DNA of 42,309 bases from positions 1 to 42,309 of the forward strand of contig JAFXCD010000014.1 in the NCBI GenBank assembly GCA_017521605.1, read 5' to 3'. The notes below the pieces were generated by a model that saw nothing but the letters and a program-made list of their open reading frames with translations, was not told the DNA's origin and ran no database searches. The position numbers and the translations under genes are program-made. Shown here piece by piece: positions 17,812 to 25,776 of the stretch. Positions within the stretch are counted from its first letter, which is position 1; every line of letters starts with the position of its first letter. This DNA is from Lachnospiraceae bacterium. GTDB lineage: Bacteria > Bacillota > Clostridia > Lachnospirales > Lachnospiraceae.

Positions 17812-18960
17812 ATGATAACATTAGAAGAATTATTGACAAAGATTCTGAATAGGGATTTGGTACAAATAATATTAAGTGATTCACAGGATAAAGAGTTTGG
17901 GCACAAGATAAAGATTCGTCCGGTTCTTATGAAGGGTGAATTGCTTTTTCAAGAAACACTATATCGTGGTACTCAGGTTTTTCATGAGAATTATACTGCA
18001 GCTGCCTTGAAGGAACGTGTGCAAGCATTATTAGCAGAAGTGTTCCGCCAGGGAGAGTTTCAGGGTAGTTCTTTATGGGGAAATGTATTGGTCAGTAAAA
18101 AAGGGAAGATGACTATAAAAACCAAGCAGATACAGGGTAAACAAGAAGTAAGGGAGCTGGCTCATAATAGAGAAAAACAGTATATATTAAGGGAGGGAAG
18201 TCCGGTTGATTTTTTAGTAGGACTTGGTGTTCAGACTCCGGAAGGCAAAATTACAAAGAATCGTTATGATAAGTTTCGTCAGATAAACAGGTATCTGGAA
18301 TTTATTGAAGATGTTTTGGATAATCTGCCTACAGACAGAACAATTCAAATTATTGATTTTGGATGTGGTAAATCGTATTTGACTTTTGCAATGTATTATT
18401 ATTTACATGAACTACAAAAAAGAGACATTAGAGTAACCGGTCTGGATTTAAAAAGAGATGTGATTGAACATTGTAATGACCTGGCAAGATCGTGCGGATA
18501 TGAATATCTGAGCTTTGAGGTAGGTGATATCAGTACCTATCAAAGTAATAAGACTGTTGATATGGTGGTTTCCCTTCATGCTTGTGATACAGCAACAGAT
18601 TATGCAATAGATAAGGCTGTAAAATGGGGCGCCAGCGTAATTATGACAGTGCCTTGTTGCCAGCATGAGCTTAACAAACAGATATCATGTAAGGAATTAC
18701 AATCCATATTAAAATATGGGTTAATTAAAGAACGGATTTCGGCACTTGTAACGGATGCTATAAGAGCTAATTTGTTGGAGGAACAGGGCTATGATACTCA
18801 GATTTTAGAATTTATTGACATGGAGCATACGCCAAAGAATATGCTAATTCGTGCAGTAAAGCGAAGTGGCAACGCAAAAATGGGTAAGAAGAATAATGTA
18901 GTTGAAACCATAGAATTTCTACATGTGGAACCAACACTTAAAAGTTTGTTAGATAAGTAA
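17812..18960 (+). CDS. Class I SAM-dependent methyltransferase, last gene of the Ter metabolite operon
   Basis: This 382-residue protein has an N-terminal domain of about 145 residues that I do not recognise, a middle segment REGSPVDFLVGLG, then a Rossmann methyltransferase domain. The SAM-binding motif I is IIDFGCGKSYLTF (Asp182-Lys187), and later segments are VTGLDLKRDVI, VVSLHACDTATDYA and MTVPCCQHEL. The pattern fits the Methyltransf_32-like group; the target could be RNA, protein or a small molecule. ATG 17812 has GAGG 6 nt upstream; in-frame ATGs at 17794 and 17800 lack ribosome sites. It is 38 nt after the ATP-grasp gene with no terminator between, so it is probably co-transcribed. Confidence 0.82.
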   Translation: MITLEELLTKILNRDLVQIILSDSQDKEFGHKIKIRPVLMKGELLFQETLYRGTQVFHENYTAAALKERVQALLAEVFRQGEFQGSSLWGNVLVSKKGKMTIKTKQIQGKQEVRELAHNREKQYILREGSPVDFLVGLGVQTPEGKITKNRYDKFRQINRYLEFIEDVLDNLPTDRTIQIIDFGCGKSYLTFAMYYYLHELQKRDIRVTGLDLKRDVIEHCNDLARSCGYEYLSFEVGDISTYQSNKTVDMVVSLHACDTATDYAIDKAVKWGASVIMTVPCCQHELNKQISCKELQSILKYGLIKERISALVTDAIRANLLEEQGYDTQILEFIDMEHTPKNMLIRAVKRSGNAKMGKKNNVVETIEFLHVEPTLKSLLDK

Positions 18961-18977
18961 CTGTTTCTAAAACCTGT

Positions 18978-18983
18978 TATAAT
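18978..18983 (+). promoter_or_regulatory. Extended -10 element before the 19072 gene
   Basis: TATAAT preceded by TG (TGTTATAAT), located just after the methyltransferase stop and 89 nt before the next start. No good -35 is present. A weak A/T hairpin (GTGAAAAA/TTTTTCAC, about 18996-19018) follows and could be the operon terminator or part of the new leader. Confidence 0.4.
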
Positions 18984-19071
18984 ATGAGGTATAGTGTGAA
19001 AAAACAAAGATTTTTCACTTTCTATTTTGGCAGTATCACAAGCGTTGCTTGCGATATGCATGGGGTGCAAT

Positions 19072-21582
19072 ATGAAAAAATTGATTTTTAAGTCGCTTGT
19101 ATTTATTATAGTCTTTCTGAGTGCATTGCTTATTATCAGTAAAATAATGAATCGTGATAATAACAGTATGACCAAGGAAATGGCCCCGCCCTCCTTGCCG
19201 ATTGTTTATATGCAGACCGAAGGTGTGCAATACAATGAACTCCATGGTTTGGTAGAGGATACAGAACCACCATTTCAGCGTGATACCATGACTGTGCTAG
19301 GAGAAGACAGAAAATTGGATTTTCAAGTGGAACTGTTCGATTCCCACATTAGTAAGCTGGCAATAGAAGTACGTAGTTGTGATGGAAAGCGTTTGGTTGA
19401 AAATACAGAAATCCGGAATTATCAATTAACAAAGAATACTGTGCAGGTTCGCACCAATGTAAAGGATTTGATAGAGCCTGATACAGAATATGAATTGATT
19501 ATAGTGATTACAGATGAAAATGACAGGGAGATCCGTTATTACACCCGAATGATCTGGAATGAGGAGTTATATGTTACAGAGAAGCTTTCCTTTGTAAAGG
19601 AGTTTCATGAAAAGACTTTTGACCCAGTAGCCATCAATGATTTGGTAAAGTATATGGAGAGTAATTCCCAAGGTAATAATACCACTCTTCATAAAGTCAA
19701 TATTCACAGTAGCCTGGCTCAACTGGGATGGGGTGAACTGGATGTAAAGCCTATTGGAGAACCAAGCTTGAGTCTAAAGGATATCAATGGTCAGACAGCT
19801 TCAGTACAGCTTCGGAGAATGGTGTTTACAGGCAGTGGAAAGAAAAAAGCGTATTATTTTGTAGAGGAAGTTTATCGTATCCGTTATACAACAGACAGAG
19901 TGTACCTGTTGGATTTTGATCGTACTATGACGCAGATACCTGATGTCAGAAGTGATGTTTATAGCAATAATAAGATCTATCTGGGGATTGTGCCTGAGAA
20001 TATTCCACTAATGGAAAGTGAGGATGGTAATGTGGTAGTGTTTGAGGTAGCAAACCGCCTTTGCAGCTATAACATTACTACAAATAAGCTGGCTGTGATT
20101 TTCAGCTTTTATGATGAAGAGCATGGAGATGCCCGTAGCATATATTTACAACACAATATTCAGATTTTAGATGTAAATGAAGCGGGTAATGTGCAGTTTG
20201 CAGTATATGGTTATATGAATAGAGGCCGACACGAAGGAGAGGTGGGAATTCAGCTGTATACTTATGATAGTGGTAAAAATACCATTGAGGAAAGTGCTTA
20301 TATTCCATATCATAAAACCTTCGAAATAATGGATTGTGAGATACAGAATCTCCTGTATTGGAGCCGTGAAGGCATATTGTACTTGTATCTGAATCATACA
20401 ATATATGGTGTAGATACCATTAACCAAACAATAAGTAAGCTGGCAGTGATGGAAAATGATGAATCTGTAAATATTTCGGATAATCATAAAATAGCTGCAT
20501 GGTATGAGGGAAATAACCTCAAATTAATGAATTTGGGTTTACAAAAGCAGGTAACAATATATGCAGAAGCGGGAGAACAATTATATGCTCTGGGCTTCAT
20601 GAATGAAGATTTGATTTATGGAGTGGCAAGGAATGAAGATATAGCAAAGGATTCTTCGGGAAGAATCAAGGTGCCCATGTATAAGGTTTGTATTTGTGAT
20701 TCCACAGGTAATATTTTGAAAAAATATGAACAGGAAAATATTTATATTACGGATTGCAAAGTGACAGGAAATCAAATCACATTGGAACGGGTAGAGAAAA
20801 AAGAAAATGGTGATTATAAGACGATTAATCAAGAGCATATTATGAATAATACCAAGCTGGAAGAAGGGAAGAATAGACTGATAGTAGCTGCTATTGAGGG
20901 GTACGAGAGAGTGGTACAGATAGAGGTTAGAAGTACCATTGATTCCAGAAGTCTGCAGGTATTGACACCAAAGGAAGTGGTATTTGAGGGCGCCAGAAAT
21001 ATGCAACTGGATTTGGAGCGGTTTGACAAAGGTTTCTATGTGTTTGACAGATATGGTGTAACAGGTGTATTTATGAATCCGGCAGAAGCATTTCGTCAGG
21101 CATATGAGAATTCCGGAGTTGTAGTAGATGAAAGAGGAAGTACTATTTGGATAAAAGGAAACCGAGTGGCTAAGAACCAGATTATGGCCATTAAGGAGCA
21201 GCAACCTGTCAAAGATAAAAATAGTTTGGCGGTATGTCTGGATACTCTGTTAAAATATAAAGGTGTAACAGTAAGTACAGAAGAATTATTAGAAGGTGGC
21301 AAAAGTGCTTTTCAGATTATGCAGGAAAACCTGACGGGAAATCGGGTAATGGATTTAACAGGATGTAACTTGGATACCGTACTCTATTTTACAAATCGGG
21401 ATATACCGGTAGTAGCCATATTGGAAGATGGTGAAGCAGTATTGATTGTGGGCTTTAACCAGTACAATATAGTTATCCTGGAACCTAAAACCGGAAAACT
21501 GGTGAAAAAGGGCATAAATGATTCTAGCCAGTGGTTCGAAAAAAATGGAAACCGATTCTTGACCTATTATCCGGTTGAATAA
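19072..21582 (+). CDS. Large membrane-anchored protein with degenerate C39-like C-terminal domain
   Basis: This 836-residue protein has one N-terminal membrane anchor (KSLVFIIVFLSALLIIS, about residues 6-22) and then an extracytoplasmic beta-rich region, including a probable Ig-like segment (about 75-170) and a long propeller-like region (about 260-620). The last 120 residues resemble a papain-fold C39-like domain: Cys722 in AVCLDTLLKYKGV, a helical segment, and paired strands EAVLIVGFNQYNIVILEPKTG in pieces. Where active C39 enzymes have His and Asp, Glu788/Ala789 and Glu804 are found, so it is probably not catalytic. ATG 19072 follows GGGGTG; the frame is open upstream to 19027. The function is unknown, possibly cell-surface binding. 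Confidence 0.7.
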   Translation: MKKLIFKSLVFIIVFLSALLIISKIMNRDNNSMTKEMAPPSLPIVYMQTEGVQYNELHGLVEDTEPPFQRDTMTVLGEDRKLDFQVELFDSHISKLAIEVRSCDGKRLVENTEIRNYQLTKNTVQVRTNVKDLIEPDTEYELIIVITDENDREIRYYTRMIWNEELYVTEKLSFVKEFHEKTFDPVAINDLVKYMESNSQGNNTTLHKVNIHSSLAQLGWGELDVKPIGEPSLSLKDINGQTASVQLRRMVFTGSGKKKAYYFVEEVYRIRYTTDRVYLLDFDRTMTQIPDVRSDVYSNNKIYLGIVPENIPLMESEDGNVVVFEVANRLCSYNITTNKLAVIFSFYDEEHGDARSIYLQHNIQILDVNEAGNVQFAVYGYMNRGRHEGEVGIQLYTYDSGKNTIEESAYIPYHKTFEIMDCEIQNLLYWSREGILYLYLNHTIYGVDTINQTISKLAVMENDESVNISDNHKIAAWYEGNNLKLMNLGLQKQVTIYAEAGEQLYALGFMNEDLIYGVARNEDIAKDSSGRIKVPMYKVCICDSTGNILKKYEQENIYITDCKVTGNQITLERVEKKENGDYKTINQEHIMNNTKLEEGKNRLIVAAIEGYERVVQIEVRSTIDSRSLQVLTPKEVVFEGARNMQLDLERFDKGFYVFDRYGVTGVFMNPAEAFRQAYENSGVVVDERGSTIWIKGNRVAKNQIMAIKEQQPVKDKNSLAVCLDTLLKYKGVTVSTEELLEGGKSAFQIMQENLTGNRVMDLTGCNLDTVLYFTNRDIPVVAILEDGEAVLIVGFNQYNIVILEPKTGKLVKKGINDSSQWFEKNGNRFLTYYPVE

Positions 21583-21617
21583 GCGAGGAATAAAAATCCT
21601 GGGATTGCCAGCCTATA

Positions 21618-22109
21618 TCAACTCCCAAACAGTTGCTTACGGTATTTGAATAAGGTGAAGTATAGGAGCATTCCCAGAACTCCACAGGACAGTACTTCAC
21701 CGATTCCTACGGTTAGCATAAAGTAGGGTAATGAGCCTTCAAATTTATAGGCATAGGACAGAATAAACGGAATAATTAGTGTATTGGCAAGAATGGGTGG
21801 CAGTGGTGCCGCCCATTTGCATTTCCTGCATAAATAGCGTGTGCCCAAAGCACCTAAAAGAGTGGCTAATGGGCCGAAAATAATATCCCAGACAATACAG
21901 CCAGTGAGAATATTGCTTATTAGGCAACCAGCATAAAGCCCGGGTATGGCAGTTGCTGTAAATAAAGGCAATATGGTTAAGGCTTCGGAAAAACGGACTT
22001 GAATAGCATAATTTGCCAGTCCCAGAATATTGGATAACAATGTGAGTACCACATAAAGGGCTGCAATGGCTGCAGCCTGTGTAAGATGAGTGATTTTTTT
22101 GTTTTGCAT
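21618..22109 (-). CDS. queT: Queuosine-precursor ECF transporter S component QueT
   Basis: This 163-residue, very hydrophobic protein has about five to six membrane segments and matches QueT, the substrate-binding component of an energy-coupling-factor transporter for queuosine precursors (preQ1/preQ0 or queuine). Family-like segments are THLTQAAAIAALYVVLT, AIQVRFSEALTILPLF (the conserved RxSE), GCIVWDIIFGPLATLLGALG and LANTLIIPFILSYAY. I place the start at ATG 22109 behind AGGAG; the frame is open to 22142, but no ribosome site lies there. No ECF ATPase or T subunit genes are in the window, so it must use a shared module encoded elsewhere. Confidence 0.9.
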   Translation of the reverse strand: MQNKKITHLTQAAAIAALYVVLTLLSNILGLANYAIQVRFSEALTILPLFTATAIPGLYAGCLISNILTGCIVWDIIFGPLATLLGALGTRYLCRKCKWAAPLPPILANTLIIPFILSYAYKFEGSLPYFMLTVGIGEVLSCGVLGMLLYFTLFKYRKQLFGS

Positions 22110-22114
22110 GATTG

Positions 22115-22200
22115 TGCTCCTGTAGTTTTGTTTTTTCACCATTAAAAGGTTAGGTCAGGAAGGTTTCGAACTGACCGGAAAAGTAAAGCTTACTTCTGAT
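22115..22200 (-). promoter_or_regulatory. Structured leader of queT, possible riboswitch of undetermined class
   Basis: On the minus strand the leader contains a stem AAGTAA-GCT-TTACTT, a stem GGTCAG (loop about 12 nt) CTGACC, an A-rich tail GAAAAAACAAAACTA and the ribosome site CAGGAG. TCCTG at the base of the second stem can instead pair with CAGGA of the ribosome site, giving mutually exclusive folds. queT genes are often controlled by preQ1 riboswitches. I cannot match this leader confidently to any known preQ1 class by eye. Confidence 0.4.
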
Positions 22201-22311
22201 TGAGTTTATCATAGGTTGTATATAGATGCAATGGAAAAAAGTGAAATGGGCAAGTTGAACAAAAAATATGTAAAAAGTGTTAATGGTTTGTTAATTTTTA
22301 CGAATAACCAC

Positions 22312-22338
22312 TTGATAATTTATTTATGCTGGTATAAA
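22312..22338 (+). promoter_or_regulatory. Candidate promoter of the chemotaxis receptor gene
   Basis: TTGATA (22312-22317) and TATAAA (22333-22338) are 15 nt apart, with TG one base before the -10 (TGGTATAAA). The spacer is short, but the extended -10 compensates. It lies 86 nt before the likely GTG start in the divergent queT/MCP region. Confidence 0.4.
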
Positions 22339-22423
22339 ATGTAAATTGTAGAGTCAATTCGTGTGTGGAAGGAGATTTAACTATCAATTTGGGGATTATT
22401 ATAGGATAAGAGAGGGTGTTAAA

Positions 22424-23896
22424 GTGAGTACACAACAGAAAAAAGAAAAAGAACCCATGTCACAGGCGGCCATTTATCGTTTGATGTTAATCTTGGTATT
22501 TGGAGTATCAGCAGTATTTTTCCTTAAGAACGTATTTAGTAAAGACATGATTGCTATGATTGTCATTGGGGCATGTCTGCTTGTGTTTGCTATTGCGGTG
22601 TTTGTTTTGCACAAAGTAAATACTCGAGCGGTGGTGCGGCAGACATTTGTTTCTATGTCCATTATTGGAGTGGTCTTTATTATTTCCCTGTTCAGCGGGA
22701 AAGCTTTTAGTGATGACTTTTCATTGTATTTGGCGGTTATTGGTCTTTCCGGTTTGTTTTTAAAGCCTAAGTTGACATTGTTACAGCTGATAACGGCAGA
22801 TATAGCCTTAATAGTTGCAGCTTTGATTCGCCCGGAGAAAACAGGCGGAACTGGCCAGTATGTTCTATGTTTGGCAACATTTACATTGGCGGCAGTACTG
22901 GTATATCTGGTAATTAAGCGAGGAAGTGCTTATATTGCCATAAGTGATATGCGTGCAGAGGAAGCGGAAGAATTGATTTCTTCTTTGACCAAAATTGGTG
23001 AAGAAATACGTAATAATCTGGAAAAATCAACTACAGCATTTGAAGGATTAAATACAGTTAACAAACGTCTGGAAGAAACTGCTGAAGGTTTACAGGTGGG
23101 TTCAGACAGTATTATTAATGGTACAGCAAAAGTGGCGGAAGTTTGTGATGATATGAGAGAAAAGATTATCACCACCGGAAATCATATCAGTTCGCTGAAT
23201 CAGGATGTAAATCGTTTTGAAAAGTCATTGTCTGACAATCACAAAAACATGGAAGATATGACAACCAAAATGATTTATGTACAGAAATCCATGAAGGAAA
23301 CTAGTAAAGTATTCCAGCGTCTGGAAGAACAAATGTTGCAGATTACAGAGGTAACTAATCAGCTAAATAAAATTGCATCAAGTACCACCATGCTGGCACT
23401 TAACGCTTCAATTGAGGCAGCTCGTGCAGGTAAAATGGGCGAAGGCTTTGCAGTAGTTGCTTCGAAGGTACAGGATTTGGCTGTGGATAGCAATAAATGC
23501 TCTGCACAGGTGGCAGAAGTTGTAAAGACTATCATGAAGCAGTTGCAGAATACGACTCTGGAAATGAAAGAAAGTGAAGAAGCTATCCAAAGCTCTTTGG
23601 ATGCATTGTCTGATTTAGAGACGGGATGTACACAGCTTACCAGCGGTTTCTCCGCCTTGTATATGAATATTGCAGCACAGAATGATAATGTTGGAGCCAT
23701 TGATGTGGAGTTTGAACAATTAAAGAATAAGGTTTCCGAGATGTCGACATTTTCAATGATAAATCAAAAATCCGTGGAATCCATTACTGAAGCAATTGTA
23801 GCATATAAAGAAAATATGCAGAAGGTAATTGATGATAGTACACATATGAGTGATGTATCAAAGCAAATGCTTTCAGCTGTCATAGTATCAAAATAA
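22424..23896 (+). CDS. Methyl-accepting chemotaxis-type signalling protein with six N-terminal membrane segments
   Basis: This 490-residue protein has six closely packed hydrophobic segments (residues about 15-185) without a large extracellular sensor, followed by a long coiled coil (190-490) with the conserved MCP hairpin STTMLALNASIEAARAG and GEGFAVVASKVQDLA. It probably signals through CheA/CheW, and the compact membrane domain may sense a membrane or cytoplasmic cue. I choose GTG 22424 behind GAGAGGG; the open frame starts at GTG 22361, but that region has no ribosome site. No other chemotaxis genes are in the window. A strong bidirectional terminator follows. Confidence 0.9.
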   Translation: MSTQQKKEKEPMSQAAIYRLMLILVFGVSAVFFLKNVFSKDMIAMIVIGACLLVFAIAVFVLHKVNTRAVVRQTFVSMSIIGVVFIISLFSGKAFSDDFSLYLAVIGLSGLFLKPKLTLLQLITADIALIVAALIRPEKTGGTGQYVLCLATFTLAAVLVYLVIKRGSAYIAISDMRAEEAEELISSLTKIGEEIRNNLEKSTTAFEGLNTVNKRLEETAEGLQVGSDSIINGTAKVAEVCDDMREKIITTGNHISSLNQDVNRFEKSLSDNHKNMEDMTTKMIYVQKSMKETSKVFQRLEEQMLQITEVTNQLNKIASSTTMLALNASIEAARAGKMGEGFAVVASKVQDLAVDSNKCSAQVAEVVKTIMKQLQNTTLEMKESEEAIQSSLDALSDLETGCTQLTSGFSALYMNIAAQNDNVGAIDVEFEQLKNKVSEMSTFSMINQKSVESITEAIVAYKENMQKVIDDSTHMSDVSKQMLSAVIVSK

Positions 23897-23900
23897 AATT

Positions 23901-23929
23901 AAGAAGAGTAGATTTTCTACTCTTCTTTT
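23901..23929. terminator. Bidirectional terminator between MCP and bioY
   Basis: AAGAAGAGTAGA (23901-23912) and TCTACTCTTCTT (23916-23927) form a 12-bp perfect stem with a TTT loop, with T/A runs outside. It ends both convergent transcripts. Confidence 0.9.
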
Positions 23930-23945
23930 AATTGATTGCAACAAA

Positions 23946-24497
23946 TTAATAAAGTCCCGCTTTAGTTAATCGCTTACAAACGGATTTAGAAAGAAAATAC
24001 GCCATAAACAGCTTGACTATATCAAATGGTATATATGGCATGGTACCAATCAGGAATGCTTCTCCAAAGGTTAGGTCAAGCTGATAACTCAACCAAAAAG
24101 TACCACACAAATAGCAGAATAATAATCCCGATAGGAGGCCCGGAAGTATTTTCCAGAGCTTAGAAGTCATATAATTCCTAAAAGGGAGGCAACATACCGG
24201 AATAAACAGATAGCCTAACAGATATCCACCGCTCGGTCCTAAGGGTACTGCGATGCCTCCCGTAAAACCGGAAAATACAGGTACTCCAACAATTCCAACC
24301 AATAAATAGATTAAACAGCTTATGGTGCCTAGGCGTGGACCCAAAAGAAAAGTGGAGAAGAATATACCTAAAAGCCCCAGAGTAAAGGGAATGGGACTAA
24401 AAGGGAGGGCAAATGAAAATGGTCCCAATATACAAGTCACTGCCGTAGTAAGCGCCACCAATGTCAATTCCTTTGGTTTCAATTTATAATTCACCAT
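23946..24497 (-). CDS. bioY: Biotin ECF transporter S component BioY
   Basis: This 183-residue integral membrane protein with about six segments binds biotin for an energy-coupling-factor transporter. Family signatures are LGPFSFALPFSPIPFTLG, FLLGPRLGTISCLIYLLVG, GGIAVPLGPSGGYLLGYL and TFWLSYQLDLTFGEAFLIG. The length is normal. Its ATG at 24497 overlaps the end of the upstream prs gene by 14 nt, so the two are translationally coupled. No biotin (BirA) operator is recognisable in front of it. The prs-bioY pairing is unusual and might just reflect read-through expression. Confidence 0.93.
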   Translation of the reverse strand: MVNYKLKPKELTLVALTTAVTCILGPFSFALPFSPIPFTLGLLGIFFSTFLLGPRLGTISCLIYLLVGIVGVPVFSGFTGGIAVPLGPSGGYLLGYLFIPVCCLPFRNYMTSKLWKILPGLLSGLLFCYLCGTFWLSYQLDLTFGEAFLIGTMPYIPFDIVKLFMAYFLSKSVCKRLTKAGLY

Positions 24498-25668
24498 TTT
24501 TATATTTTGCTACAATATTATGGATTCTTTCACTGGGACTTAATAAGTCGCTGATAGAAGAATCGTGATTTAAGGTGTCGATAATATAAGCAATATATTT
24601 GCTCATATCGCAGTTAATATACCATTCGCGATTTAATAATTCTTCGGTCTGATAAATCAGGTTAGTGGTTAATATACGAGAAATTAATCCGCATTCATAA
24701 GCCTTATCAAATTTCTCCAAACCATTGGTGAAAAGACCAAAAGTAGAGAATACGAAAATACGATTTGCTTTTCTTGCTTTTAAGGCTTCCGCAGTTTCAA
24801 TAATACTGTCGCCGGAGGAAATCATATCATCTATGATAATCACATCCTTGCCTTCCACGCTGGAGCCTAAGAATTCATGAGCCACAATGGGGTTTCGTCC
24901 ATTTTCAATGCGTGTATAGTCACGTCTTTTATAGAACATACCCATATCCAGACCTAACACATTGGCAATATAAATGGCTCTCTTCATGCCACCCTCATCA
25001 GGGCTGATTACCATCATATGTTCATTGTCAATCTGCAATTCCTTTACATTCTTTAACAGACCTTTAATAAATTGATATGCAGGCTGTACGGTTTCAAAGC
25101 CGTGCAGAGGAATGGCATTCTGAACACGGGGATCATGAGCATCAAAGGTAATAATATTATCTACGCCCATCTGAACCAATTCCTGAAGTGCTAAAGCGCA
25201 ATCCAGGGATTCGCGGGAGCTTCTTTTGTGCTGACGGCTTTCATAAAGGAAGGGCATAATAACCGTAATACGTCGAGCCTTTCCACCTACAGCAGCTATA
25301 ATTCTTTTTAAATCCTGAAAATGGTCATCAGGAGACATATGATTTTCATGACCACATAGGGAATAAGTCAGACTATAATTACAAACATCTACCAGAAGGT
25401 AAAGATCTGTACCACGTACAGACTGTAAAATCATGCCCTTTGCTTCACCGGAACCAAAACGGGGTACCTTTGCGCTCAGTAAATAGGAATCTCTCTGATA
25501 ACCGGAAAAGGCAAGGGAGTCTTTGTGCTCGCTTTCTCTTTCGGTTCTCCATTTCACCAGATACTTATCAATCTTATCACCAAGAACTTTACAGCCTTCC
25601 AGAGATATAATACCCAGCGAACCTACAGGTATTGTCTCTAAATTACGCTTTTCTTCACGATTTGGCAT
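24484..25668 (-). CDS. prs: Ribose-phosphate pyrophosphokinase (PRPP synthetase), long form
   Basis: This enzyme converts ribose-5-phosphate and ATP to PRPP, the substrate of nucleotide, His and Trp synthesis. At 394 residues it is longer than the usual 310-320, as in some clostridial forms, because of an N-terminal extension and insertions. The flexible catalytic loop YESRQHKRSSRES (142-154), FDAHDP (175-180), SPDEGG (222-227) and the PRPP loop DVIIIDDMISSGDS (275-288) are clear. ATG 25668 follows GAGGAT. It also supplies the cosubstrate that the two Ter PRTases would need, but the distance (8 kb) and strand give no evidence of co-regulation. Confidence 0.92.
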   Translation of the reverse strand: MPNREEKRNLETIPVGSLGIISLEGCKVLGDKIDKYLVKWRTERESEHKDSLAFSGYQRDSYLLSAKVPRFGSGEAKGMILQSVRGTDLYLLVDVCNYSLTYSLCGHENHMSPDDHFQDLKRIIAAVGGKARRITVIMPFLYESRQHKRSSRESLDCALALQELVQMGVDNIITFDAHDPRVQNAIPLHGFETVQPAYQFIKGLLKNVKELQIDNEHMMVISPDEGGMKRAIYIANVLGLDMGMFYKRRDYTRIENGRNPIVAHEFLGSSVEGKDVIIIDDMISSGDSIIETAEALKARKANRIFVFSTFGLFTNGLEKFDKAYECGLISRILTTNLIYQTEELLNREWYINCDMSKYIAYIIDTLNHDSSISDLLSPSERIHNIVAKYKNGEL

Positions 25669-25738
25669 GAAATAATCCTCACTTTCTTAGGGTGCTTTAT
25701 TATAGGGAATTGTGTGAGCACAGTACGGTGCGCTGAAA

Positions 25739-25757
25739 AGAATTGTTAAGCAATTCT
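25739..25757 (-). terminator. Probable terminator of the dnaD-dnaI operon
   Basis: AGAATTG (25739-25745) and CAATTCT (25751-25757) form a 7-bp stem with a TTAAG loop; on the minus strand TTTTC follows. A GC-richer stem (ATTGTAGCCGTCGGGCGACAAT region, about 25763-25785) lies just upstream on that strand. Modest stability. Confidence 0.45.
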
Positions 25758-25776
25758 TCTAATTGTCGCCCGACGG

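Noticed and set aside
1059-18960. Tellurite resistance as the specific role of the locus
   Set aside because: TerD and TelA families occur in many species without tellurite exposure, and TerC is missing. A general stress or signalling role fits better.
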